Translations under genes and position numbers: made by a program | Notes under the pieces: generated by a model | The model's input: the letters and a program-made list of their open reading frames with translations, nothing else | Told to the model about the DNA's origin: nothing | Database searches by the model: none | DNA from: Phyllostachys edulis | Taxonomy: Eukaryota > Streptophyta > Magnoliopsida > Poales > Poaceae | Reading direction: 5' to 3' | DNA: 64,000 bases | Assembly: GCA_036346405.1 (NCBI GenBank) | Contig: CM070548.1 | Location: 50,263,779-50,327,778 of the forward strand | In this document: positions 36,001 through 48,000 of the stretch, piece by piece | How positions within the stretch are numbered: the first letter of the stretch is position 1 | How the letters are laid out: each line of letters opens with the position of its first letter

Positions 36001-39000
36001 AGTAATTAGCAAGTGTGTGATTTATTGGTACTTAGTAGTACACTAGTACTGTACTACTGTACTGTAGCAGTGTGTGTTTTATTAGTACTTAGTAGCAGTA
36101 CTGTTACTGTAGCATTATAGTACTTATGATTGTAAATTAGTAAATTACACATATACATACATATATGTAATATATACATAAGCGTGGATTAATACTTGCA
36201 TTCTGTGTTTATCCCACTTGCTTGGACTGATACTGGGACGATTATTTTGCAATTCTATTCGGCCGCCTAGGCCCCGCCTAGGCCCTGCCTAGGCGGCCTA
36301 GGCGCTAGGCGGCCACCCACCGCCCGCCTAGCGCCTAGCGCCTAGGTGAACACTGCTCTCTAGCCCATGTAACAATGTCTATATATACCTCTTAATTAAT
36401 GAATAAGCTGCAGAGTTGTGAATAGTAAAACCCTAGTCATCTTTCTAACAAGGATCTTGTCTATTAGGAAGGTTATCCTTATTAATAAGAAAGATTAGAT
36501 TGAGTTGTTAGGGGTTCAACCTCTATGTAAGAGGAGCCGCATGCTATCATTAGGATTTAAGCAATGAAGAAGAATTAAACTCTAGTCTCTCATATAAAGT
36601 CTTCTCCCTCGTCTATAGTCTCATCTCTCCTCAAAGAAGCCATCGCCGTCCCGCCATCCTCCTGGCGGTGTTTACCCCATAATAATCTAAGGATCATTAC
36701 ATGAAATTTTATTTTCAATCACAAATAGTAGATGGACCAAGTGGGGTCCCATGTCATATGATATGAGCGGTAAAGGCAAAGATTCCCTACATTTTATGCG
36801 TAAAAGTTGGGGGTGGGGTGAAAAATTGTGCTAAAACAGTTGAGTAAAGAACAAAAAAATAACTGTACCTGCAAGTTCACTGTTGTCGAATCTAAGTAGC
36901 ACAATCCATTTGATATTCCCTTGCCATGCAAATCTACATGTATGCACTCAAGAACTGCAATGTTTCTTTCTTTTACTTGTCCTAGCATTGCTTTCAGCAA
37001 GGAAGTTTTACCTGCCCCCTACATGCATAAATCATCTCCAGTTTAGCATTTCAATAGAAACATAAGAAAATAATCACACCCAAAGATATGGAGGTACCTC
37101 TAGTCCAAGCAATCGCACCCTCCGTGTCCTAACAAAGACCTCTTTACATATGGTTACAAAATCACTTGTTCCATATACAAGAAATTCATTCAAACCCTTG
37201 CAACAGCCTTTATCATCAAACAATGGCTCAAATCCAAAATCTGTATTTGAATCGGTATCTGTGACCACAGGAACCATAAAATCCTCACTAGTGTAATTTG
37301 GAGGCTGCTTTAGTGGATGGCCAACTAGAATCCGCATTTTTTGCAACGTAGGATGCACTTCCTGATCTAATGAATACGATGTAGCTGATGGTGGAGTTTC
37401 AATAACCGTTGAATACCTGTGCATGGATATCTTCAATTAAAGAATGGAAAATCTACAAATATAACACTCAGAACTTTGCAAGCCCTAAGTACAACCAGAA
37501 GAGCAAAACTTGTTTCATGCAGTAACCTATTGATCAAGTACAACATGCAAACATAAAAAATGTTTTAGGACTCGAGACATTGTGCTAGCTGGACTTCTCC
37601 AAAACAAACCTTATTTATGCAACAACCAAAAGGATATGAGTTGCAGCTAATGTTCAGGATATATGGGTTCAAAATTCACACACACAAAAACCATAATACT
37701 CTCCAATATTAACTCCAGATTCATATCATATGTGTTTAAAGATAGCATATATATTTTTCAAGGGGACATCCGTATGCTGAAAGTCATACCAAATTAAAAA
37801 GTTGAAGAAAGTTGAATGAACTACCGTCATATCTTAGATAGACCTAATTGGAACCTAACAAGTTACTAGTATTTGATAGTTTTTCAGTCTTATGAGATGA
37901 AATAATATACTGTTTATGTGATATTATTACCGAAGGTTACTTCTTTTTTACCGGCTGAGGTTACTTTTGGATGCTAATGTTATATAAAACATTTACTTTG
38001 TGTACAGTGCCATAAATTATGGAGTTGTTCTTGTCATACGGTTGGTTTATTAGGCGCAAAAGGTGACTAATTGTGTTTACACATGTTCCAATTTATTAGA
38101 AAAAAGTATACAAAACAACAAAAATGTGCATGTAATGTTTGACTCAATTCTTATCTCCCCTTCCTTTCTCATACGTATCATATAGATTTTGCCACAATAG
38201 CATATATTGTAGCTTATTTTAATGCCAGTTTCCCAAAATTTACATATAGAATATTATAACCACTATATTCCTACTGAGCTAAACAATGGTTTATCACAGG
38301 ACATAAGACAAAACGATTTTACAAAAAAAAAAGTGAAGAAAAGCTTATAGTACAAACCCAACAAGTCTACGATGCTTTATATAACGTCAATTATGTTGAG
38401 CTTTAGCATAAAACTTGTAACAATCTCGCACAAACTAAAGCATACCAGTTTCCATTTATCTGAGCCTGGAAAAGAGTGCACATATGCAGGCCATGTCCAA
38501 TTATATCAACTTTCAGCGGTTCAGCACTTTTACCACCAGGGAGGCCAGGGAGGCCATTCCATCCAAGAGGAAGAATAGAAGTGGCAGTTCGAATAGCAGG
38601 AGGTTCCACGATATGACCAAGTTCAACAGAATCAGCGGCTGTTAAACCAAGTAGTTCTTGTAGATGTGAAAATTGTGGTAATTGCTCGATGCCCGTAAAA
38701 AGGGGGGCATTTGCACACATGCACATATCATATATTCTGCATAAAGAGGACAAAGTGGTGAGTGGTCTTTTGATTGCCACGAACCTGATTAAAAATATAT
38801 AAGAGATTCAGACAAAAAGAGAGAGCATAATATGAGAAGGCAAACAATTTGCTACAAAAATACTATCACGTGAAATTTAAACTGACTAAATTAATCCAAT
38901 GCATGGATTTTGTATTGCATGTATCATTCTATAGTATTTCAATGTTGTGGACTAAGTAGAGACATGCATGCACCATATACACATTTACACAGCAGATTCC

Positions 39001-42000
39001 TTGTAAATAGAATGCTATGCAGCACAAGTTCCATCATTCTCACAGCTTCTTCACAAATAAACAAACAGTAGTGACTTATTCTTTAAAAGAAGAATTATGA
39101 TTCCGAAAGGAAGTGACGATCGGGTATGGGGTTGCAAATGTTTTGTGCAAATGAATGAAAACCTAAATAATGAGTTTAAGTTGGTAGTCATGTATAGATG
39201 TACTTGGAACTAAGGGTCCCATTCTCGCATACACCTAAGCATTATTTTTTATACAATGAGCGCAGGATTAGGAATACTTTATCTTTGGCAAACAATGTTT
39301 GCAGAAAAACTTAGTATCTCAAATAATGCATATTTCCTTTACTTCCTTCCATCACATTAAGCCCTTGATGCACAAGCCATATATGGTTTCAACTTGGCTA
39401 ATGAGTAGTGACTAAATAACATGCTATATTCAAGGGCATGTGTGATTGTAGCCTGTAGGCGAAAGTTTTGGGTGAAAACTAATTCTTGCTTAAGATAATG
39501 AGAAGATCTTACTTTTGGAAGCGGGCCCTATAGGACTTCATTGAGTGTGATTGTAAACGCTCTCTTAATTCTGCTATAACAGACTGCACCTGCAAATGCC
39601 TTTGCCAGAACAGAGCAAGAAAATGAGTAGATGTGGTAAAACAGTCAAAACACAAGAAAACAAAGCATGTTTCCTATCTATCTATTATTAAAAAAAACTT
39701 AAGGGGATGAGAACTGAAATAAAAGTCTCATACCGACGTCATCTTGGAGTATTCTGAACCTGAAAGTGTATTGACTGATGAATCTCCCAACAGGTAAAGC
39801 TGGAAAGCATGAGAACTATTTTAACATTGACAGAAGACGAAACTTTACACAATTTCATAATAAGAACAAATTGTTGCCTAACATTGCTAACACCATATTT
39901 TGGAATATGCATAAAATATGAATAAAATTTAATCTTTCGGTTATATGATTCTTTCAAGATGTAATGAAATATACAAATGGACAGTTATATGCATGGTTTG
40001 CTGGGGGTCCGAGGACTGAGGGTAGGGTGCTTGCCCTTGAGCGGCCAGCTGGGGGCTCTTTACCCATGCTGCACATCAAGGCCTGAGGCTTGGTTGGGAA
40101 GAGCCGGAGACTAGAGAACTTTTGTTTATTCTTTGCTTGCCAATAATGAAGATGACTGTTAGATATATATATATGTGTTGTGCTTTTCTTCCCTAGTCTA
40201 GGGTGTTTCTTGCATATTGGTGTACTTGTATATTTAGGCCCATTGGCCCCTTGCAATACAACTTTTCCACTTCCAACATTGTATCAGATTAGGTTTAGGG
40301 TTTCTCCACCCCCAACTCCAGATCCACCGCCGCCTCTTCTTCTCTTCCGTGAGGCGAGCCGAGGCGGGCCATCCCCACTCCTGCTGTGGCCACGCCCTCC
40401 ACTGCTTGCCATGGCCACGGCCTCTTCGACCTCACTGTCTTGCAGCATGTGGACCTCCTCTCTTGCTCTGGCCATGGATCCGGCGTGTTCGAAGCTCTCT
40501 CGCTTAGCTCGCGTCGCCCGCTTCCCGACCCTCTGCGCCATGGGACCTCCTCGCTTCCCTCGCATGGATCCGGCGTTGCTCGAGCTTCTCGGCGGATCCC
40601 AAGACTCCTTCCTCGTCTTCTTGCGCACATCGAGCTCCTCTCGCCCCGAAGCTCCCTTCCTCGTCTTTGTGTCGCCGGAGCTCTCTTCACGCTGAAGCCG
40701 CCATTGCCAGACGAGCTACCACGCAGAGGAGACAGCTTGTGGCGTGGTGCCGCCGCTGAGCACCCCTGCCGTGGTCCTTCGCTGAGCACCTCGCCGACGT
40801 TGTGGAGTGACGAGGGCTATCGATTTCATTGGCGGCCGCTACCCGCGTCTTTGTGGGATGACCTCTCGTGCCACTCCGACGTGGCCATCACACAAGATGG
40901 CACCCTCCGGAACCTCGGCGCGCACCGCCTCGCCCGGCCGGCCGGCCACCTTCAATGGCGCTAACTACCGCGAAGTTCGCCCAAAGACATGCGGATTCAC
41001 TGACGGCGGCGCTTTGTGGGTCTACCTCACCGGCGAAGCGACCTTGCCCGCCTGGTCTGCCCCGCCAACCGAGCCTGTTTTCCTGGCCGATGCTATCGAG
41101 GATGTTCGGCGGCTCACGATTTGCCGCCTTTGAGGACGCACTCGAGGAGTACCAGACGCAGCTCCACGGCTATGAGGTGTGGAATGATGGGGATGCTAAG
41201 GCCTCTGCTATCGTGGTGGCCAGCATTGAGCCCGAGCATGCATCCGATGTGCTTGGGTTGTCTACAGCCAAGGAGATGTGGGATCGTCTTCGTGCCCACT
41301 ACGAGCCGAAAAGCGAGGCCTTGTACCTTTCCGCTCTTCGAGAGGAGCAGTCTCTTGAGCAGCAGGACGCCACTGTGGATGCCTTCTATCAGCAGTTGGC
41401 TGCGGTTTGGCATCAGCTTGACTCCCTGGGGCCAGACGTCTGCCGGTCCTGCACCTGCTGTGTACGTCGCGACGAGTTCCTCACCCGTCTTCGTCCGGAG
41501 TATGAGGTGGCTCGCTCTCAGTTGCTGATGAGACAGCCCCTTCCCTCTATATTGGAGGCTCTTGCTGCTATTCGGGTTGAGGAGGCTCGTCTTACAGGGC
41601 TTCTACAGCAGCCATCTTCAGTCTTGGCTGTTCACACGCCAAAGACCGCAGGTTTCACGCCTGTCTCTCGCCTGTGGTCGCTGCATTACTACCACCGCCT
41701 TCATTTGTGACTCTGTGGACCGTTCGGGCACACTGCATCAAGATTGCCGCTGAAGCGTAAGGCTCACGGAGCGGTCGTGACCGAGAGGGAGGTGGCTCCT
41801 CCCAGTCCGGTTCACGCCAGAGTTCCTTGGAGCAGACGCACCAGGAGATGCTCACGCTGCTTCGACGCCTTGTCGCTTCGCTCTCGCACTGAGTTCTCTG
41901 CTAGGTCTTACGGTCTGCGCCACCACCTCCTTCTTCGTATATCATCTCCTTGATTCGGATTAGGTGCCTCTTTCCACATGACACCGGACTCCACTCATCT

Positions 42001-45000
42001 TTCTTCTATGAGACCACCTGATCTTCCTCTCACAGTTCAGACTGCGGATGGGACATCTCTTCCTGTTGCAGGACGAGGCACTCTTTCTACTTCATTTTTT
42101 TGTGTTCCTACTGTATCTCATGTTCCTAGTCTTACTATGCAGCTTATGTCAGCTGGTCAGATCACTGATCATGACTGTCGTATCATTCTTGATTCTGACT
42201 CTTGTTGTGTTCAGGATCGTCGTACAGGGACTCTGGTTGGGACTGGTCCTAGGCGCCATGATTCTCAGCGTCTTTGGGAGCTCGATTGGCTGCATCTTCC
42301 TTCTGCAGCCTCCACCAGCCAATCAGCCAGTACCACTGCCTCGGCTTCAGCTGCTTCTTCCACCACCACTTTTGTCCAGTGGCACTATCGGTTAGGTCAC
42401 ATTGGTGGTTCTCGTCTTTCGTCACTAGTAGGGAGTGGTGTTTTAGGTTCTGTTTCTGGTGACACCACTTTACGTTGTACGGGTTGCAAGCTTGGCAAGC
42501 AGCTGCAACTCCCCTATCCCTCTAGTGATTCTGAGTCTCAGCGTCCTTTTGATTTGATTCACTTTGATGTTTGGGGACCGGCTCCCTTCACTTCGAAAGA
42601 GGGTCATACCTATTATGTGATCTTTATTGATGATTATTCGAGATACGCTTGGCTCTATCTTATATCTTCTCGCAGTCAGTTTCTTTCCATTTACCAACAA
42701 TTTACCACCATGGTTCGCACTCAGTTTGAGTCGACCATTCGTATTTTCCGTGCAGATTCTGCTGGTGAATATATCTCCACTTCACATCGTCGTTTTCTTC
42801 GAAAGCAGGCACTCTACCTTAGTATTCTTGTCCAGGTGCTCATGCTCAGAATGGTGTCACTGAGCGCAAGCATCGTCATCTCCTTGAGCGGCTCGTGCTC
42901 TCATGCTTCTCGCTCATGTCCCACCTCATTTTTGGGTCAAGTCTCTCATCACGCCTTTCTTATCAATCGGACCCTCTTCGCTTCTCAAGGATGCACCCTT
43001 TTGAGCGCCTCACCGGTTCGCCTTCCCGGTCTGATCACCTTCGTTGTTTCTACTGTTTGCTCGTGCTTCTTCCACCTCGAGAGCAAGCACTGTCGACCTT
43101 TCGATCGGTTGAGTGTGTCTTTCTTGGCTCTGACTCGAGCATAAGTGTTATCGTTGCTATGATCCTGTTGCTCGACGAATGAGGATCTCTCGAGACGTCA
43201 CTTTTGATGAGTCTCGTCCTTACTATCCTTGTTCCTCTACCACCAGATCTACTTCTGCTGAGTTGCTTTCCTTTTTGACCTTTCCTGATTCTTCGCCTCC
43301 TCCAGTTCGAGTCTTATCACCCTCATCTCAATCCTCACCGTCTCCTCCACCACACTCTCCTTCGCCACAATCTCTCCCGTCTCCACCGGTTTCCTCACTT
43401 CCTCCGGAGGTTACTACCAGCTCTCTTGTTGAGAGATCTCCTTTTCACAAGACTACTCTCGGCGTCAGTCGGCTTACTACTCCTCCTCGATGAGCCTTCT
43501 ACTTCTTTCCCTACCTCATCCTTGCTCGGCCCCACTCGGCCTCGCCTCCTAGGTATGATCTTCGTGATCGCTGGGACTATCGAGCCTCCCGCGTTCTGAC
43601 TTTGGCCACGCTCTTGTTGAGCCTCGACTTCTGCGTCAGTTGTTGCTCATCCGGAGTGGCAGCAGGCGATGGCTGAGGAGATTGCTGCCCTGGAGCGCAC
43701 CGGGACTTGGGATCTTGTTCCCCTACCTGCTCGTGTTACTCCGATCACGTGCAAGTGGGTCTACAAGATTAAGACTCGCTCCGATGGTTCTCTTGAGCGC
43801 TACAAGGCTCATCTTGTGGCTCGTGGTTTTCAGCAGGAGCATGGTCGTGATTACGACGAGACTTTTGCGCCTGTTGCTCACATGACCACTGTTCGGACCC
43901 TTCTGGCAGTTGCTTCTGTTCGCCAGTTGTCCATTTCTCATCTGGACGTCAAGAATGCCTTCCTCAATGGCGAGCTACGTGAAGAGGTCTACATGCAGCC
44001 GCCTCCTGGGTATTCTGTTCCTGATGGCCTGGTGTGTCGTCTTCGTCGCTCTCTTTACGGGCTCAAGCAAGCTCCTCGAGCCTGGTTTGAGCGCTTCTCC
44101 TGTGTTGTCACTGCGGCCGGTTTCACCGTAAATGATCATGACCCTGCTCTGTTTGTTCACACCTCTCCTCGTGGTCGGACTCTTCTTCTTTTGTATGTTG
44201 ATGATATGATCATCACAGGTGATGATCCTCAGTACATCGACTTTGTGAAGAAGCGTCTCAGTGATAAGTTCTTGATGTCTGACATGGGTCCACTTCGCTA
44301 CTTTCTTGGGATTGAGGTCACTTCTACGCCTGAGGGCTACTACCTCTCCCAGGAGAATTACATTCAGAACCTTCTTGCTCGTGCTTGTCTCACTGATCAG
44401 CGCACAGTGGATACTCCCATGGAGCTTGGAGTTCACCTTCGACTCACAGATGGAGAGTCTCTTGAGGATCCCACTCGCTACCGTCACCTTGTTGGTAGTC
44501 TTGTTTATCTTGGGATCACTCGACCTGACATCTCTCACCCTATTCACATTCTGAGCCAATTTGTTTCGGCTCCCACTCAGCTTCACTATAGTCACCTTCT
44601 GCGTGTCCTTTGATATCTTCGTGGCACCATTTCTCGTCGCCTTTTCTTTCCTCGCTCCAGCTCCTTGCAGCTCAAGGTGTACTCTGATGCCACTTGGGCT
44701 AGTGATCACTCTGATCGTCGATCTCTTTCTGCCTATTGTGTTTTCCTTGGATCCTCTCGATTGCTCGAAGACCAAAAAAGCATGTGATTTCCGCTTCGAG
44801 TCTTTGAGGTTGAGTTGAGGGCTATGGCGTCGTTGGCGGTGAGGTTACTTGGTTACGGTGGCTCTTCAGATTTTGGTGTCTCTGTTCACGATCAATTTAC
44901 TTTGTCTCGACAAAGATTGGTGCAATCAATATTTGCGAGATCCGATGAAGCATGAACTCACCAAGCATATTGGAGTTGATGCTTTTATATGAGATCGCAG

Positions 45001-48000
45001 TGCGAGCCTGTAGTGGCTCTTGAAGCGTGCGTTTTCTGAGACTTCAACTAGCCGACTTCTTCACGAAGGCCTAGACACGAGCTCAGCACAACCTTTTTCT
45101 CTCCAAACTCAGTGTTGTTGATCCACCATGAGTTTGAGGGGGGGTGTTAGATATATATATATGTGTTGTGCTTTTCTTCCCTAGTCTAGGGTGTTTCTTG
45201 CATATTGGTGTACTTGTATATTTAGGCCCATTGGCCCCTTGCAATACAACTTTTCCACTTCCAACAATGACGACCTCTTCAAATAGGCAACATCCCTAGC
45301 AAATTGATCTAACTAAAGATATGCTATGCAGATATTTTAACCAACACATATGCTATGCAACTAAACTATTTCTATGCAATAACCACAAGCTTATCTGTGC
45401 ACAGAAATCACGCGAACGGTAACCGCATGTACTGTTCACGCACGTACCTTCCTTGGCATGCACTGCTGCTGGACCCACAGCTATAACATGGACCAATAGG
45501 CAAGTGACAGAAAATCATAGCATTAACATTTATGGAGCAGTAGGGTTATTGAGAAGTCATGTGCTAAAGCTCGGAAGAAAAAGAGGCGACAACAGGTTAC
45601 TGTGTCACTCTTTTAAACTTCATATGCACTCTGTACATATGACGGAGGTGCAATGTTTAACCCTACTGAAGCATATGACTTTCAATGAGAAAAGGTATTT
45701 AAGAAATGTTTAAGAAAAGGATATTTTTCCAATGAGCAAGACAAGATCACTGAAGAAGTGAAGATGGTGGAATAGTCATACTGAGATAGCATTTCTAATA
45801 TAGACAAAAAAGAAATGAACACTTGCTGAACCAGAAAAAGAGTGCCAACATAAACTACAGTTTCAGCGATCAAGTAATTATTTACTATTCAGTACATGTT
45901 GAATCACGTGCATGGAAGGGTACTATAATCCGAGGTTATCAGGCTAGTCTACAAACAAAAAGTTCCCATTGAAACATATATCAATCTGTCATCATCTAAT
46001 TTTATGCACGGGCAAGTCTGGGACTTGGCACATTTTTTGCAGAAGTAAATAATAAATAGCAAATGGAGACATTTCAATTGTGAAAGGAAAAGCAAATAAT
46101 AATTTCGAGAGCATGCAACGTGACAGTCTCAAATTAGAGAAAACATACACAAGAAACAGTCAAATTATTTTCTAATAAAATTTGATCTATACTGACCTCA
46201 CCAAACGGTACATATGAAGGCAAAGAAGGTACTCTACTCCATCGCTTAGAACCTCCAACTTCAGATACATTAATTTTCTCAGTCCTATTGTTCTCTTCAA
46301 TGGGCCCTCCATCTTTATCAGATAAAGGGGCAAGAGCAATTCCTTCTGAACCTTCTTGAATTTCGAGAGACTGCAGTTCTTCTTCTGATTCATCAACCTT
46401 TGATTGTAAATAACTATCCAAATGTGAGGATGCCTTTCCGAAAATATTTGCTTGTTTTTGAAGTGCACTTAAACTTTTCCGCACTCCTTCCAAAGGAACA
46501 AGCTTTGAGAGCCTCCAGAGTGACTTTTGAACAGGGCCAACACCTAGAACAAGTTGTTCCCCACTATTCTCTCTGGGCCTTTCAGTACTTGGCCCCTTAT
46601 TTTCGTCAGATTTTACATCAGTTGTATTTACAATAGATGCATCAGGTGTTTGGGCATTGTAGTGATGAAAGTATGCAGGCGATAGAATGCGAGGTACCAA
46701 GTCCTCTGGAATACAGTAAGATTTGAAGTAGTCTTGCCATCCTCTTTGATGAACGTAGCTAGTAAAACACCAAAAAGGAACAAATTAAGAAGCACTTCAA
46801 ATGCTATAAACTCTCTGACACACATATCTCGACATAAAACACAATAACATTAATTAATAGGTATTTATAATAATATTGCACCCAGTCAAGTATGGAATTC
46901 TGGTTATATCTAAACAAACTTACTCTCTCAATGCAGCATTCCCAACAGGTGGCTGAGAAAATGTGATACACTTCACCTGAAGCCTGTTAGTCTCTTTAGA
47001 TGATGACGAGGATGCAAGTACTCTTAATATTGCAAGGGTAGCCAAAGCAGCAACCTGCAGTAGAATTTGACATGTATGAGCAAATACCAAGAGCTGCTAT
47101 GCTACAAGTTGCACATGTGTACCTACCGCTCCACCAAGCGAATGTCCACAAAGAACAAGTTTCCTGTTCTTTTTCTGTGCAAGTTTGTATAGCTCCAGTG
47201 CTGGAATTCCCTTCGCACGAGCTAAGAAACCCTACATGACATATTTAGTTAGGGAAATTCTAATAGTGCTGAATCAATCTCTAAAAACTGTGAGCAAAAT
47301 TTTAAATGATAGTTGCAGCTAATGCATACTCGGTGTGCGGCAGGTTTTGATTTTCTCAATTGTCTTGGTTTTTCTTGAGAAGATTTCCCAAGGTTTTCTT
47401 CACCCTTTTGGTCATCATTTTTCTCAGAGTCAATAGCAGCAGCCAAATCCTGAGCAGTATCCTCATGAAATATGGTTCCTTGGAGTATATTCACATCAGC
47501 AATAACATCTCTATAAAGGAAAACATGAGAGAACTTGATGCAATTGCAAACACGATAAACCTTTCACATTTTTAAGTTCCAAAAGAAATCTTACTTGTAT
47601 TGCTTTGTGCCAATAAATGTAGCAAATAAAGTGTCACCAGCCTCCGCTAACAGATACCTACGTGATTTCACCAATGAATAGATAAAAAAAGACATCAACA
47701 TCATGAGAAGATAGTAATTATTTGAACTTATGGAAAACATAGAATCTGAACAATGTTGATATTGTGCAAAGAGTAACACTGCAAAATTTGATAATAGAAC
47801 TCCTAAAGAGATTAAGGCTACTACAAAATGGAATCACTATGTCAAACTAAAGAGTACATGGGAAGGGCCAGCCATTTCTGATGAGGAGTACGTAGTGTGT
47901 AAGGCAACTTAATGCATGCCCTGCTGTTCCCATGTCATTTCTAGGGTTTCTAGGGCTTCCAATGCCTCTTATCAAGTATTGACCACAACAAAGACATGGA

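Larger units (their letters stand above)
23413..36450 (+). mobile_element. Ty1/copia element carrying gypsy and hAT-like inserts
   Basis: Bounded by AGGAT duplications (23,408-23,412 and 36,451-36,455). The 5' LTR is 23,413-23,573 (161 bp, with a CT repeat), followed directly by the PBS TGGTATCAGAGC (23,574-23,585). The PPT (GTTTGAAGGGGG) ends at 35,309 and the 3' LTR starts at 35,310, interrupted at 35,348-36,355. The internal region is cut by the gypsy element at 24,262-31,868. Copia coding resumes at 31,874 with protease, integrase, RT and RNase H. It is related to the copia element of intron 7. A recognisable gag is missing: only a GC-rich leader and about 240 bases of weak coding precede the protease. 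Confidence 0.88.
23322..36681 (+). mobile_element. LTR remnant split by the copia insertion
   Basis: Sequence on both sides of the copia element (23,322-23,412 and 36,451-36,681) looks like one plant LTR cut in two. It starts TGTAGCAGCC and continues across the AGGAT duplication into TCTTGTCTATTAGGAAGG, ...CTCTATGTAAGAGGAGCC, ...GCAATGAAGAAGAATT, ending near TTTACCCCA. No target duplication of its own was confirmed, so its limits are approximate. Confidence 0.45.
21929..36868 (-). other. Intron 12 of the lipase gene (14.9 kb, nested elements)
   Basis: Donor CAG|GTACAG at its 5' end (36,868 side) and acceptor CTAACAG at 21,929. Phases match on both sides, so the intron is real despite its size. 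About 13.4 kb of it is the nested repeat cluster at 23,322-36,681. The rest (21,929-23,321 and 36,690-36,868) is AT-rich intron DNA with no gene; 22,960-23,130 has a dispersed AT-rich repeat look. Confidence 0.9.
40157..45266 (+). mobile_element. Ty1/copia element in intron 7, short identical LTRs
   Basis: 5.1 kb, bounded by ATGAC duplications. The two LTRs (40,157-40,278 and 45,145-45,266) are 122 bp each, and I see no difference between them. A PBS-like TGTATCAGATT follows the 5' LTR and the PPT (GTTTGAGGGGGGG) precedes the 3' LTR. The order protease, integrase, RT, RNase H and the very short LTRs fit the Ale/Retrofit-like copia lineage. It lies antisense to the host gene. The coding region has several frameshifts. 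Confidence 0.92.
39800..46196 (-). other. Intron 7 of the lipase gene (6.4 kb, contains a copia element)
   Basis: Donor GAG|GTCAGT at the 46,196 side and acceptor TTTCCAG at 39,800, phase 0 on both sides. The copia element at 40,157-45,266 fills most of it. The remainder, including 45,272-46,196, is AT-rich with no gene. Confidence 0.9.

Noticed and set aside
40180..40964. Overlapping ORFs on both strands in the copia leader
   Set aside because: GC-rich untranslated leader; only the gag-like frame from 40,807 onward shows conserved residues.
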